NCBI GenBank assembly: GCA_031556725.1
Contig: JAVBSL010000013.1
Span: 62,001-126,000, forward strand
Direction: 5' to 3'
DNA from: UBA935 sp031556725
Lineage (GTDB): Bacteria; Bacillota; Clostridia; Lachnospirales; Lachnospiraceae
DNA: 64,000 nucleotides
Below, one piece after another: positions 22,022-31,705 of this stretch (positions are counted from its first letter, which is position 1; every line of letters begins with the position of its first letter). The notes below the pieces were generated by a model. It searched no databases. It was given only the letters and a program-made list of their open reading frames with translations, and was not told where the DNA came from. Made by a program: the position numbers and the translations under genes.

Positions 22022-23554
22022 TTGGATTATATTATTGAAATGTGTAATATTACAAAAGAATTTCCGGGTATTATCGCAAATGACAACATAACACTTCAGT
22101 TAAAGAAAGGCGAGATTCATGCCCTTCTTGGCGAAAACGGTGCCGGGAAATCTACCCTGATGAGTGTTTTATTCGGACTTTATCAACCGGAAAAGGGTGA
22201 AATCAAGAAGAACGGACAGACGGTTCAGATTCATGGGCCCAATGATGCCACAAAGTTAGGAATCGGAATGGTGCACCAGCATTTCAAGCTGGTACATAAC
22301 TTTACGGTACTGGAAAACATTATTCTCGGTGTAGAAACTACTAAGAATGGTTTTCTTAAGATGGAGGACGCCAGAGAGAAGGTAGTGGAACTTTCCAGGC
22401 GTTACGGTCTGGAAGTGAATCCTGATGCACTTATTTCAGATATTACTGTGGGGATGCAGCAGCGGGTAGAGATATTAAAGATGCTGTACCGGGAAAATGA
22501 AATTCTGATTTTCGATGAACCGACAGCTGTTTTGACACCGCAGGAAATAGAAGAATTGATGAAGATTATGAAAGGACTGGTAGCAGAAGGGAAATCCATT
22601 CTTTTCATTACACATAAATTAAATGAAATCAAGGCGGTGGCCGATCGGGTTACTGTTTTGCGGAAAGGCCGCTATATCGGAACGGTAGAGGTAGCCGGAG
22701 CAACCAAAGAAGAGCTTTCCGAGATGATGGTAGGGCGAAAGGTCAGCCTGACGGTAGAAAAACCGGAAACATCGGTGGGTGAAGTGATATTGGATGTTAA
22801 GAACCTCACCGTAAAAAATAAAACTACCGGAAAAAATGTGGTTGATCATGTTGGATTTGAGGTCCGGGCCGGTGAAATTGTTTGTATTGCCGGTATTGAC
22901 GGAAACGGTCAGAGTGAGCTGGTGTATGCTTTGACGGGTATGCTTCCGGCAGATGAGGGAACGATTACACTGATGGGAAAAGATATCACCAATCAGAGCA
23001 TTCGTAAAAGAAGCATGAACGGAATGGCTCATATTCCGGAGGATCGGCATAAACACGGACTGGTATTGGATTATAATCTGGCATATAATCTTGTTTTGCA
23101 AAGTTATTTTCACGCAAGATTTCAGAAATCCGGTTTTTTGAAATACGATGAAATATATAAATATGCAGATAGTCAGATTGAACGTTTTGACATTCGCAGT
23201 GGTCAGGGAGCAAAGACGATAACACGCAGTATGTCAGGCGGAAATCAGCAGAAAGCAATCGTGGCCAGAGAGATTGACAGGAACCCGCAGCTTTTGATTG
23301 CCGTACAGCCTACCAGGGGGTTGGATGTAGGTGCCATTGAGTATATCCACAAGCAGCTTTTAAACGAGCGCAGCAGTGGAAAAGCGGTATTATTGGTTTC
23401 CCTGGAATTAGAAGAAGTAATGAACATCAGTGATCGTATTCTGGTTATTTTTGAGGGACGAATCGTGGCAGATATTCTGCCGGGAGAGGTAGATTACCAG
23501 AAGTTTGGACTATATATGGCCGGTTCAAAGAAAAAAGAGGAGGGCGAATCATGA
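22022..23554 (+). CDS. Nucleoside ABC transporter ATP-binding protein
   Basis: A 510-aa tandem ATPase of the BMP nucleoside import system. NBD1 is intact: GENGAGKST (about 38-46), 'DITVGMQQRVEILK' and 'EILIFDEPTAVL'. NBD2 has 'GIDGNGQSELVYAL' in place of Walker A and 'SMSGGNQQKAIVAREI', while its Walker B reads 'LLIAVQPTRGLD', lacking the Asp-Glu pair. That loss is a known feature of the family and leaves one hydrolysing site. TTG start preceded by AGAGGTGAG. The stop overlaps the next ATG by 4 nt (ATGA), showing tight operon structure. Confidence 0.94.
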   Translation: MDYIIEMCNITKEFPGIIANDNITLQLKKGEIHALLGENGAGKSTLMSVLFGLYQPEKGEIKKNGQTVQIHGPNDATKLGIGMVHQHFKLVHNFTVLENIILGVETTKNGFLKMEDAREKVVELSRRYGLEVNPDALISDITVGMQQRVEILKMLYRENEILIFDEPTAVLTPQEIEELMKIMKGLVAEGKSILFITHKLNEIKAVADRVTVLRKGRYIGTVEVAGATKEELSEMMVGRKVSLTVEKPETSVGEVILDVKNLTVKNKTTGKNVVDHVGFEVRAGEIVCIAGIDGNGQSELVYALTGMLPADEGTITLMGKDITNQSIRKRSMNGMAHIPEDRHKHGLVLDYNLAYNLVLQSYFHARFQKSGFLKYDEIYKYADSQIERFDIRSGQGAKTITRSMSGGNQQKAIVAREIDRNPQLLIAVQPTRGLDVGAIEYIHKQLLNERSSGKAVLLVSLELEEVMNISDRILVIFEGRIVADILPGEVDYQKFGLYMAGSKKKEEGES

Positions 23555-24660
23555 AAAATAGTAAAATACAAGCTTTTTTCAGAAGTAATGTATTTGCCGA
23601 TATTTTGTCCTCAATAACAGCCATCTTAGTTGGACTGCTGGTAGGTCTTGTGATGCTTTTGTTTAGTAATCCTTCTCAGGCTTTGGGAGGCTTTGGTGCC
23701 ATTTTATCCGGCGGTTTTGCCGACCTGAAAAGTATGGGACAAGTTTTATACTTTGCTACACCGATTATTATGACCGGCCTTTCCGTTGGCTTTGCAAACC
23801 GCACCGGTTTGTTTAACATCGGTGCACCGGGACAGTTTATTGTTGGAGCATATGCCGCTATCGTAGTAGGGGTAAAGTGTACCTTTTTACCGGGAGCTTT
23901 GCACTGGATCGTGGCGTTATTGGCAGCCATGCTGGCGGGTGCAATATGGGGAGCGGTTCCGGGAATCTTAAAGGCGTATCGAAATGTAAATGAAGTTATT
24001 GCCTGTATTATGATGAACTATATCGGGATGTATCTGGTTAATTATCTGATTACCCTGACTGTGTTTGACTCTCTTAAAAATCAGAGCATGAGGGTGGCTG
24101 ATACGGCTAATATGCCGAAAATGGGCTTGGATATAATCTTTCGTGACGGCAATAATATTTCCAGTGCTAACAGCGGAATTGTAGTTGCCATTGTGATGGC
24201 AATTATTATGTATATTATTTTGGATAAGACGACCTTTGGCTATGAACTGAAGGCCTGCGGATTTAACCGGGATGCTGCAAGATATGCCGGCATCAATGAA
24301 CACCGCAGCATTGTTTTTTCCATGGTAATTGCCGGAGCCATGGCCGGACTTGGGGGAGCTCTTTTATATCTGGCCGGTTCCGGAAAGGGAATTGATGTGA
24401 TAGATGTGCTGGCAGCGGAAGGATTTAATGGGATTCCGGTAGCTTTGCTGGGATTGAATAATCCTATTGCCATAATTTTCTCCGGATTGCTGATTGCTTA
24501 TCTGACGGTGGGCGGTTTTAATATGCAGCTTTATAACTTTGCACCACAGGTAATTGAGATTATTATTGCGATAATTATATATTTCAGTGCTTTTGCTTTA
24601 TTGCTGAAGGGATTCATTCAGAGCAGAATGAAAAAGAGGAAGGAGGAGCAGGACAAATGA
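23551..24660 (+). CDS. Nucleoside ABC transporter permease 1
   Basis: A 369-aa integral membrane protein with about nine hydrophobic segments, one half of the nucleoside channel. Family marks: 'ATPIIMTGLSVGFANRTGLF' (about 70-90), 'NIGAPGQF', 'NEVIACIMMNYIGMYLVNYL' and 'ELKACGFNRDAARYAGI' (cytoplasmic coupling helix). The C-terminus is basic (KKRKEEQDK). It overlaps both neighbours by 4 nt (ATGA), so the ATPase and the two permeases are translated in a coupled way. Confidence 0.93.
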   Translation: MKNSKIQAFFRSNVFADILSSITAILVGLLVGLVMLLFSNPSQALGGFGAILSGGFADLKSMGQVLYFATPIIMTGLSVGFANRTGLFNIGAPGQFIVGAYAAIVVGVKCTFLPGALHWIVALLAAMLAGAIWGAVPGILKAYRNVNEVIACIMMNYIGMYLVNYLITLTVFDSLKNQSMRVADTANMPKMGLDIIFRDGNNISSANSGIVVAIVMAIIMYIILDKTTFGYELKACGFNRDAARYAGINEHRSIVFSMVIAGAMAGLGGALLYLAGSGKGIDVIDVLAAEGFNGIPVALLGLNNPIAIIFSGLLIAYLTVGGFNMQLYNFAPQVIEIIIAIIIYFSAFALLLKGFIQSRMKKRKEEQDK

Positions 24661-25610
24661 GTATCCTTTATTTTATTATACAACAAACAATGTTTTTCTC
24701 CATTCCGCTGCTCATAGTTGCTCTTGGCGGGATGTTTTCGGAGCGCAGCGGTGTTATCAATATAGCCCTTGAGGGTATCATGATTATGGGAGCCTTTACG
24801 GGTATTTTGTTTATTTCTACTTTCCAGAGTGTTTTACCGGGACAGCCCATTCTTCTGATGGCTATCGTCATTTCGGCACTGACCGGCGTGGTGGTGTCCC
24901 TTGCTCATGGATATGCATCCATTCATATGAAAGCCAATCAGGTAATCAGCGGTACGGCGATTAATATGTTTGCACCGGCCTTTGCTATTTATGTGGCCAG
25001 AATGATCCGTACCGTTCAGCAGGTTCCTTTTGTGAATCAGTTTCGTATTGAAAAGGTGCCGGGTTTGGGAAGTATCCCCGTGATTGGGCCATTACTGTTC
25101 CAGAACACTTACCTGACAACTTATCTGGGATTTTTGCTGTTGTTCCTGTCTTGGCTGCTGCTTTATAAAACCCGCTTCGGATTACGGCTGCGTTCCTGCG
25201 GGGAGCATCCCCAGGCAGCCGATTCGGTGGGTATCAACGTATACAAGATGCGATATGCGGGTGTTATGATCTCCGGTGCATTGGCGGGCGTGGGTGGTTT
25301 GGTGTTTGTTATTCCCACGTCAACCCAGTTTAATGCAACCGTATCGGGATATGGATTTTTGGCATTGGCAGTATTGATTTTCGGCCAATGGAAACCGGGA
25401 AAAATCGTGGTTGCAGCTTTCTTTTTTGGATTGATGAAAGCGATAGCCTCTTCCTACTCGGGCATTTCCTTCATGCAGAATATTCCGATCCCCAGCAATG
25501 TGTATAAGATGATTCCTTATATCGCAACATTAATCGTACTTGCTTTCACATCGAAAAACTCCATGGCGCCCCGGGCGGAAGGAATTCCATACGATAAAGG
25601 AAGCAGATAA
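24657..25610 (+). CDS. Nucleoside ABC transporter permease 2
   Basis: A 317-aa integral membrane protein with about eight hydrophobic segments, the partner of the preceding permease. It has 'GGMFSERSGVINIALEGIMI' (about 25-44), 'KANQVISGTAINMFAPAF' and the coupling sequence 'LRLRSCGEHPQAADSVGINV'. Start overlaps the previous stop by 4 nt. Fifteen nucleotides separate it from the next transporter gene. Confidence 0.93.
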   Translation: MSILYFIIQQTMFFSIPLLIVALGGMFSERSGVINIALEGIMIMGAFTGILFISTFQSVLPGQPILLMAIVISALTGVVVSLAHGYASIHMKANQVISGTAINMFAPAFAIYVARMIRTVQQVPFVNQFRIEKVPGLGSIPVIGPLLFQNTYLTTYLGFLLLFLSWLLLYKTRFGLRLRSCGEHPQAADSVGINVYKMRYAGVMISGALAGVGGLVFVIPTSTQFNATVSGYGFLALAVLIFGQWKPGKIVVAAFFFGLMKAIASSYSGISFMQNIPIPSNVYKMIPYIATLIVLAFTSKNSMAPRAEGIPYDKGSR

Positions 25611-25624
25611 AGGAAGGTGCCGGT

Positions 25625-26533
25625 TTGTATTATATATTATCGATTATAGCAGGTGTTATCATCTCCGTTATGATCATGGTGAATGGGGCTCTTACGGGTT
25701 ACTATGGAACCATGCAGGCTACGGTGATCATTCATATCGTGGGTCTGATTTTTATCAGTTTATGGATCTTAAAAAAGAAGGAAAATCCCTTTTCAGGAAA
25801 AAGGCTGCCGTTTTATCTATATTTGGGAGGTGCATTGGGCACCTTTACGACGGTATTTAATAATGCGGCATTTGGAAAAATCAGTGTTTCGGCAATATTA
25901 GCGCTCTGTCTTTTTGGACAGAGCGTAAATTCCATTTTGATTGATGAGTATGGATGGTTTAAAATGCCCAGAACCAGATTCAATCCCAGAAAATTATGGG
26001 GATTGTTTATTATCCTGCTGGGCATTGTTTTTATGATATTTCCTATGGACTGGCAGTCTTCTATGATAGTGGCAATAGTTATGTCTTTTCTTTCCGGGGT
26101 GACGATTGTTACTTCCAGAACGGTTAATGCATGGCTGGCGGCCGAAACCAGTGAATTGAAAAGTACCTTTTTTAACTATGTGATAGGCCTTGCGGGAGCA
26201 GGTATTCTTCTTTTTACCATGGGTGGGGGAATACAGAAGAGTGCGGTATCCTTATCGATTCCGCAGATATGGATATTTACCGGTGGCTTACTGGGGGTTT
26301 TTGTTGTTTTGATTTCCAATATGACGGTAGCCAAAATATCATCTTTTTCCATGACGTTACTGATGTTTATCGGTCAGGTGTTTACCGGTATTGTGCTGGA
26401 CATCTTTTTGAGCGGGGAATTTTCGTTTAAAAATCTGGTTGGCGGAATATGTGTCAGTGGGGGCTTAATTGTGAATATGTTAATTGATAGGAAGGTGGAG
26501 CAAAGAAATAATAACACCTCAGACCCTCTTTGA
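25625..26533 (+). CDS. DMT-superfamily transporter, YdcZ/DUF606 type
   Basis: A 302-aa membrane protein with about ten hydrophobic segments arranged as two similar halves (starts 'ILSIIAGVIISVMIMVNGAL' and, near residue 155, 'AIVMSFLSGVTIVTSRTVNA'). Each half resembles the DUF606/YdcZ unit of drug/metabolite transporters. TTG start with AAGGAAGGTG just upstream. Placed as the last gene of the nucleoside operon, it may export or import a base, sugar or related metabolite; the substrate is not known. Confidence 0.85.
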   Translation: MYYILSIIAGVIISVMIMVNGALTGYYGTMQATVIIHIVGLIFISLWILKKKENPFSGKRLPFYLYLGGALGTFTTVFNNAAFGKISVSAILALCLFGQSVNSILIDEYGWFKMPRTRFNPRKLWGLFIILLGIVFMIFPMDWQSSMIVAIVMSFLSGVTIVTSRTVNAWLAAETSELKSTFFNYVIGLAGAGILLFTMGGGIQKSAVSLSIPQIWIFTGGLLGVFVVLISNMTVAKISSFSMTLLMFIGQVFTGIVLDIFLSGEFSFKNLVGGICVSGGLIVNMLIDRKVEQRNNNTSDPL

Positions 26534-26549
26534 TGACATTGGGGTCTGA
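26519..26549 (+). terminator. Hairpin at the end of the nucleoside operon
   Basis: TCAGACCC (26519-26526) pairs with GGGTCTGA (26542-26549), with the stop codon of the last gene in the loop. No T-run follows. Confidence 0.6.
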
Positions 26550-26568
26550 AGGTCACAGAATTCGCTGA

Positions 26569-27071
26569 TTACTTTTTCTTAATTGGAATCCAAATTTCAA
26601 CACCATAGTTAGAATCTCTGTCGCCGTAGTATAGTTCCAAATCAAAGTCGCAATCAGCATGTTCATAATTAGCCAGGGGGAACCATTCGGAATATATTCT
26701 TTGCCATGTCTCATGCAGATTGGTGTTATCTTGTGATGCCCATACAACACTGAAAACTGCCCATGTTTGCTTTGGTATGCTCAATACGGTGTAGCCGGCT
26801 GATTTAGCATCCGCGTGCTTTATGCAACCGATCATATACTTCATGCTTCCGTTTGGATTATGACCGTAGGTTACTCCGGCATCCAGTAATTCGTTTGGCT
26901 TCTTTTCGGCCGCTTTTGCAAGAGCGGCACACCTGTAATAAATGAAAACATTCTTTGGAAATGGTACGTAGAGCAACACGCCATTTTTGCAGCTTCATCA
27001 AAACTGATCGTTTCTGTCAAGTTTGCTTCAATATAATCCATAGCAGAGTTCATCCTGTCAAGCCAGTCCAT
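26569..27071 (-). pseudogene. Broken AraC-family regulator (HTH start plus GyrI-like end)
   Basis: Two overlapping frames carry pieces of one gene. Frame A (26871-27071) starts with GGAGGAG-ATG and encodes the AraC first helix-turn-helix: 'MDWLDRMNSAMDYIEANLTE', 'SFDEAAKMACCSTYHFQRMF', then goes off frame after 'ITGVPL'. Frame B (26569-26979) supplies the second half of a GyrI-like effector domain: 'AGVTYGHNPNGSMKYMIGCI', 'GYTVLSIPKQTWAVFSV' and the C-terminal 'VEIWIPIKK'. The second HTH and the first part of the effector domain are missing, so a deletion together with a frame change has destroyed the gene. Normal relatives are about 280-300 aa. Confidence 0.85.
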
Positions 27072-27257
27072 CGCAACTCCTCCTTTTAAGATGAATTGTA
27101 TATGAAAATCTTCCTGTTTTCATGATAATCCATGCACGAAATAATCAGCTGGTGACCAACAAAAACTGTTTTCATTATACATCCACAATTCGATCAAAGC
27201 AATTGAACTGATATACGGCAAAACAAAAATAGAAAGTAAACTATATTGTAGTAAGGC

Positions 27258-27286
27258 TTGCACTTTTGTTACTTTTATTATACGAT
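27258..27286 (+). promoter_or_regulatory. Promoter of the SAH-deaminase/hydrolase operon
   Basis: TTGCAC (27258-27263), 17-nt spacer, TACGAT (27281-27286), 31 nt before the start codon. The rest of the gap 27072-27257 shows no further feature I can support. Confidence 0.5.
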
Positions 27287-27316
27287 ATCTTTAGTCAATT
27301 ACGGAAAGGAAACAAA

Positions 27317-28603
27317 ATGAATATACTATTAAAAGGTGGTTTGGTACTGCAGCATAGTTCAGAAAAGTTCAGTATTGAAAAAAAAGATATTTATATTAGT
27401 GAAGATAAGATCGCCGGTATCGGCAGTTGCCCCCAGGGATTTATAGCGGATAAAACCGTTGATGCCGGTCAAAAGTTAATGTTGCCGGGATTAATAAATG
27501 CCCATACTCATGCCTATATGACTTTACTCAGAAATGCCGCTGATGACCTGGCCTTTGATGAATGGTTATTTAAAAACGTAATGCCCATGGAAGAACGGCT
27601 GACGGAAGAGGATGCCTACTGGGGTAACCTGTTAGGCTGCATGGAAATGATAAAAACCGGTACAACCAATTTTTTGGACATGCATATGTTTAACAATCAA
27701 ACTGCTCTTGCAGCCAAAAAGATCGGTATGCGGGCAGTGATTTCCAGAGGCGTAGTGGGTGGGGCTGAGGATATTAATAACAGCTACCGGATTGAGGAAG
27801 CTTTTGCCGAGATGAAAGAGCATCAGAGTGATCTCCTTAGTTTCTGTCTGGCACCCCATGCAATCTATACCTGTGATGTTGATTTCTTAAAGCATGTCAG
27901 TGATCTGGCTTATAAGAATCAACTGCGGTTAAACATCCATCTTTCCGAATCCAAAAATGAAGTGGACAACTGTCTGAAACAGCACAATATGACACCGGTA
28001 GAACTGTTAGAAAAGATTGATTTTTTCAAGGCTCCAACCATTGCCGCTCATTGTGTTAACTTAACAGAAAATGACATCAAGATTTTAAAGACAAGAAATG
28101 TAAGTGCAGTTACCAATCCGGTCAGTAATATGAAGCTGGGAAATGGTTTTGCACCCATGAAGGAACTTTTGCAGGCGGGCATAAATGTTTGTATCGGCAC
28201 GGATGGCTCGGCCAGCAATAATACCTTGAACTTGTTTAGAGAAATGAGTATATTATCCTTTGTTCACAAGGGAAATAACGAGGATGCCTGTATACTGAAT
28301 GCATTGGAAACCTTTAACATGGCAACCATCAATGGCGCCAGGGCCTTAGGCATGGAGGATTCTCTGGGACGGATTGATGTGGGAATGAAGGCGGATCTTT
28401 CAATTATTAACTTAAATACTCCGCAATTACAGCCCTGCAGCAATCTGATGTCGGCGATTATCTATTCCATGAATGGTTCGGAAGTGGAAAGCGTCATCAT
28501 AAATGGGAAGTTTGTAATGGAAAACAATAAATTTACCAATATAGACGAAGAAGAAGTTTACGAACAGGTAAATAAAATAAGAAGGAGAATAGAACATGCA
28601 TAA
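27317..28603 (+). CDS. Amidohydrolase, probable SAH/MTA/adenosine deaminase (MtaD-like)
   Basis: A 428-aa metal-dependent deaminase of the amidohydrolase superfamily. Metal ligands are visible: 'GLINAHTHAYMTLLRNA' (HxH, about 62-64), 'RLNIHLSESKNEVDNC' (His, about 215), 'TIAAHCVNLTENDI' (His) and 'VCIGTDGSASNNTLNLFREM' (Asp, about 297). The pattern is that of S-adenosylhomocysteine / 5'-methylthioadenosine deaminases. ATG at 27317 chosen for AAAGGAAAC upstream. The gene overlaps the adenosylhomocysteinase-like gene by 8 nt, which points to SAH as the physiological substrate (product S-inosylhomocysteine). Guanine or other purine deaminases are less likely from these motifs. Confidence 0.87.
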   Translation: MNILLKGGLVLQHSSEKFSIEKKDIYISEDKIAGIGSCPQGFIADKTVDAGQKLMLPGLINAHTHAYMTLLRNAADDLAFDEWLFKNVMPMEERLTEEDAYWGNLLGCMEMIKTGTTNFLDMHMFNNQTALAAKKIGMRAVISRGVVGGAEDINNSYRIEEAFAEMKEHQSDLLSFCLAPHAIYTCDVDFLKHVSDLAYKNQLRLNIHLSESKNEVDNCLKQHNMTPVELLEKIDFFKAPTIAAHCVNLTENDIKILKTRNVSAVTNPVSNMKLGNGFAPMKELLQAGINVCIGTDGSASNNTLNLFREMSILSFVHKGNNEDACILNALETFNMATINGARALGMEDSLGRIDVGMKADLSIINLNTPQLQPCSNLMSAIIYSMNGSEVESVIINGKFVMENNKFTNIDEEEVYEQVNKIRRRIEHA

Positions 28604-29843
28604 GAGCGACATAAGGGATATTAATCTGGCAAGCGAAGGAGTTAAGAAAATTGATTGGGTAAAGAATAATATGCCCATCTTAAACAGCATTGAGGAAGAG
28701 TTCCGGTTAAAAAAACCTTTTGCCGGCAAGCGGGTTGCGTTATCAATCCACCTGGAGGCTAAGACAGCATATTTGTGCAGGGTATTGGCAGCCGGCGGTG
28801 CCGAAATGTTCATTACCGGAAGTAATCCCCTGTCTACCCAGGATGATGTGGCAGCCGGACTGGTAAGTGAAGGTATGAATGTTTATGCCTGGTATGGTGC
28901 CACCGCAGAAGAATATGAGAGTCATTTACGAAAAGCGATTGAAGGCAAACCCAATATTATTATTGATGATGGCGGTGATCTGGTTAACCTGGTACATACC
29001 GAATATCCTGAACTGATACCGGATATTATCGGCGGATGTGAAGAAACCACTACCGGTATTTTAAGATTAATAGCCATGAACAATGCCAAGGCATTAAAGT
29101 TCCCCATGATCCTGGTTAATAATGCGCAATGTAAGTTTTTATTCGACAACAGATACGGTACCGGTCAATCGGTTTGGGATGGTATCAACAGAACCACAAA
29201 CTTGGTGGTTGCCAGTAAAACCGTAGTAGTTTCCGGCTATGGCTGGTGTGGAAAAGGTGTTGCAATGCGGGCTAAAGGACTTGGAGCCAAAGTAGTCATC
29301 ACCGAAATAGATCCGGTAAAGGCAATCGAAGCCTTGATGGATGGTTTTAGCGTCATGGAAATGAGCGAAGCAGCAGCAATCGGGGACTTTTTTGTTACAG
29401 TAACGGGCTGTAAAGATGTTATCAGTGAAAAACATTTTGCATTGTTGAAGGATGGAGCAATCTTATGTAATGCCGGACACTTTAATGTAGAGGTTAATGT
29501 AGACAGACTGGCAGAGGTTGCCGATGAAGTTGCCGAAAAGAGAAAAAATATCATGGGATACCGGATCGGCGATAAATGGGTTTATGTACTTGCAGAAGGC
29601 CGTTTGGTTAACCTGGCAGCCGGTGACGGACATCCCGCAGAAATCATGGATATGAGCTTTGCGATTCAGGCATTATGCGCCCAGCACTTAGCCGAAGGTA
29701 AGGGCGAAATTACGGATATGGTAATGTCGGTTCCCACGGAAATTGATAATGAAGTAGCCCGCAGAAAGTTAAAAGCATTGAACGTATCCATTGATAAGCT
29801 CACAGAGGATCAAGAAACCTATTTGGATAGCTGGCAAATTTAA
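28596..29843 (+). CDS. ahcY: Adenosylhomocysteinase-family enzyme (possibly S-inosylhomocysteine hydrolase)
   Basis: A 415-aa cytosolic NAD-dependent hydrolase. It has 'VALSIHLEAKTAYLCRVLAA' at the substrate domain, 'NNAQCKFLFDNRYGTGQSVW' (about 178-197), the Rossmann motif 'VVVSGYGWCGKGVAMRAKGL' and 'CNAGHFNVEVNVDRL'. The length is that of archaeal/Thermotoga forms, without the insert of long bacterial AhcY. The gene overlaps the deaminase gene by 8 nt. Established for methanogens: SAH is first deaminated and a homologue of this enzyme then splits S-inosylhomocysteine. The tight pairing here suggests the same route; specificity cannot be proven from sequence. Confidence 0.93.
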   Translation: MHKSDIRDINLASEGVKKIDWVKNNMPILNSIEEEFRLKKPFAGKRVALSIHLEAKTAYLCRVLAAGGAEMFITGSNPLSTQDDVAAGLVSEGMNVYAWYGATAEEYESHLRKAIEGKPNIIIDDGGDLVNLVHTEYPELIPDIIGGCEETTTGILRLIAMNNAKALKFPMILVNNAQCKFLFDNRYGTGQSVWDGINRTTNLVVASKTVVVSGYGWCGKGVAMRAKGLGAKVVITEIDPVKAIEALMDGFSVMEMSEAAAIGDFFVTVTGCKDVISEKHFALLKDGAILCNAGHFNVEVNVDRLAEVADEVAEKRKNIMGYRIGDKWVYVLAEGRLVNLAAGDGHPAEIMDMSFAIQALCAQHLAEGKGEITDMVMSVPTEIDNEVARRKLKALNVSIDKLTEDQETYLDSWQI

Positions 29844-29852
29844 TTTGCCAGC
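29830..29852. terminator. Hairpin over the ahcY stop codon
   Basis: GCTGGCAAA (29830-29838) pairs with TTTGCCAGC (29844-29852), with the stop codon in the loop, followed by AATTCTTTTAG. It lies between two convergent genes and could serve both. Confidence 0.65.
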
Positions 29853-29859
29853 AATTCTT

Positions 29860-31575
29860 TTAGTCTGTACCCAAAGAATAACCGTCTTTGGGTGACTGCC
29901 CTACTACCAGAGTATCCAGCATATCTTCGTCATTTAGATAGGGGAATACATAATATCCACAGACAATAGAACCGTCTTTTTCCCGGATATAAAAGGTCTG
30001 TCCGTCTTTTTCTACAGGCACCATCTGATGTTGTTCATAATCAGCCTGCTTGATCAGATAATGGGGAAATGCTGTTTTGACATAGCCTAACGTCCGATAA
30101 CTGTAAAATCCGCCGTATAGTGCAAATATACCCAGTGCACCAAGGGTTGCTAATAAGGTAATATACTTAAAAGCGCCTTTTTCTTTTTGCTTTAAATAAA
30201 CGGCCGGAACCACAGCCAGAGGAGTGAGTAAAAGTGCCCAGCAGTATTTTACCTGCGGTATTGTCATGAGCCAATATACGAGTCCGATATAAACGACTGC
30301 CCGGAGGAATATAAGCCGAAGGTCCTGCTTTCTCCCGGTCAGTAAATCTCGAATGATCATAACCACATCAAACAGGAACATACCCATTATTCCCAGATAT
30401 AATATTTTGTGACTTGCCGAATCATTGCGGAACCATTGCGGAATCCAGGCCAGTCCATTATTTAAGGTTTCATCCATGGAGGCATTTACGGCCCTGGCAC
30501 CATGAATCATGCTATCCACGGAATAACGCAAGACCTCTATATCTATTTTCCAGGGCACTTTGAAAAAATCCGCTCCACTGGCCAGATATACCAGATATCC
30601 GCTGGTTATAACATTGGTAATAAAGAACGGTACGATCACCAAAAGACCGGTCAGGATATAAACGGCGATTTCCTTCCAGGCTTTTTGCCTGATTAAAAGG
30701 ACTGCCGGGTAAATTACCAAAAGCACTATGATGACTGCCGAGGTTTTGGCGACTGTTGCAAAAACTGCTAAAACGCATAAAAAGGCATAGGGGAAAATAA
30801 TCACTTTCCGGTTATCATCAGACTCTTCGGTCAGACTTATCCATTCTGTTAAAATGAAGAAAATCAAACAATTGGGAAGCGTATCCGTATATGGATCGGT
30901 AAAAAAGGCGGTAATGATGATAATGTATATGATTTCCGCTCCTGCCAAAGCATCGGCAATATGGTGCTTTCGCTGTTTTGCACCCAATAGGCGGAAAGCA
31001 CCGTGGAGAAAGAGCAGTAAACCGAAATACCCACCAGCACCCTTTAAGGATTGTCCGAATATAAATTTCATGCTGTATAAAGCGTCAAAATAATGCTGTG
31101 CGCCATTGAAACCCAGTGAATAAAAGAGATTGGAAACGCCCTTTACACAGCCGTATTCCTCAATCCAGCGGATGGTCTGAGCGTGATACCAGTCGGTGTC
31201 AATTAATTTAGGAGGACCGGAGGAAACAAGAGCAAATAAAATAACCGGAAGTAAACCTAAGCATACGGAAAGAAAAGGTTTTTCCTTAAATATATGTAAA
31301 TCCTTATCTAATTCCGCAAGTAATGATTTTCTGCTGATTACGATATAGAGGATGCAGACGAGAATAATAATCAGATTGGCAAGCATACCGACACCGCCAA
31401 AGAGGCTGAAGACTTGTGCATAGCAGGTGGTAATCATAATTCCGGCAAATAATTTATGAAATAAGCTCATTTCGACATCTGTTTTTAATATTTTTTTTAT
31501 TAAGCAGATGAAAGCATTGCCCATTAAGTAAGTAGTAATGCCTATATATAGCCAATTACATAAAATAGTTATCAT
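29860..31575 (-). CDS. Polytopic membrane protein, LIC_10190/GT-C-like
   Basis: A 571-aa membrane protein with about twelve hydrophobic segments. After the first three segments comes a polar loop with 'LIDTDWYHAQTIRWIEEYGC' and 'GVSNLFYSLGFNGAQHYFD', the kind of Asp-containing first loop found in GT-C glycosyltransferases and in the LIC_10190 family. A C-terminal polar tail of about 90 residues follows the last segment. The ATG at 31575 is used because GGAGGAACAT precedes it; a TTG at 31587 overlaps that site. It is divergent from another large membrane protein. A role in surface glycan assembly is inferred. Confidence 0.75.
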   Translation of the reverse strand: MITILCNWLYIGITTYLMGNAFICLIKKILKTDVEMSLFHKLFAGIMITTCYAQVFSLFGGVGMLANLIIILVCILYIVISRKSLLAELDKDLHIFKEKPFLSVCLGLLPVILFALVSSGPPKLIDTDWYHAQTIRWIEEYGCVKGVSNLFYSLGFNGAQHYFDALYSMKFIFGQSLKGAGGYFGLLLFLHGAFRLLGAKQRKHHIADALAGAEIIYIIIITAFFTDPYTDTLPNCLIFFILTEWISLTEESDDNRKVIIFPYAFLCVLAVFATVAKTSAVIIVLLVIYPAVLLIRQKAWKEIAVYILTGLLVIVPFFITNVITSGYLVYLASGADFFKVPWKIDIEVLRYSVDSMIHGARAVNASMDETLNNGLAWIPQWFRNDSASHKILYLGIMGMFLFDVVMIIRDLLTGRKQDLRLIFLRAVVYIGLVYWLMTIPQVKYCWALLLTPLAVVPAVYLKQKEKGAFKYITLLATLGALGIFALYGGFYSYRTLGYVKTAFPHYLIKQADYEQHQMVPVEKDGQTFYIREKDGSIVCGYYVFPYLNDEDMLDTLVVGQSPKDGYSLGTD

Positions 31576-31705
31576 ATGTTCCTCCAAAGTTTTAGATTTC
31601 TATTTATTAATAAATCCTTATTATTGTACCATATTCCTTCCATAAATTGGATTTTTTTTGTATAATAATAGCGAAACCAAACGAAATATGAGGAGATTGT
31701 AACTA

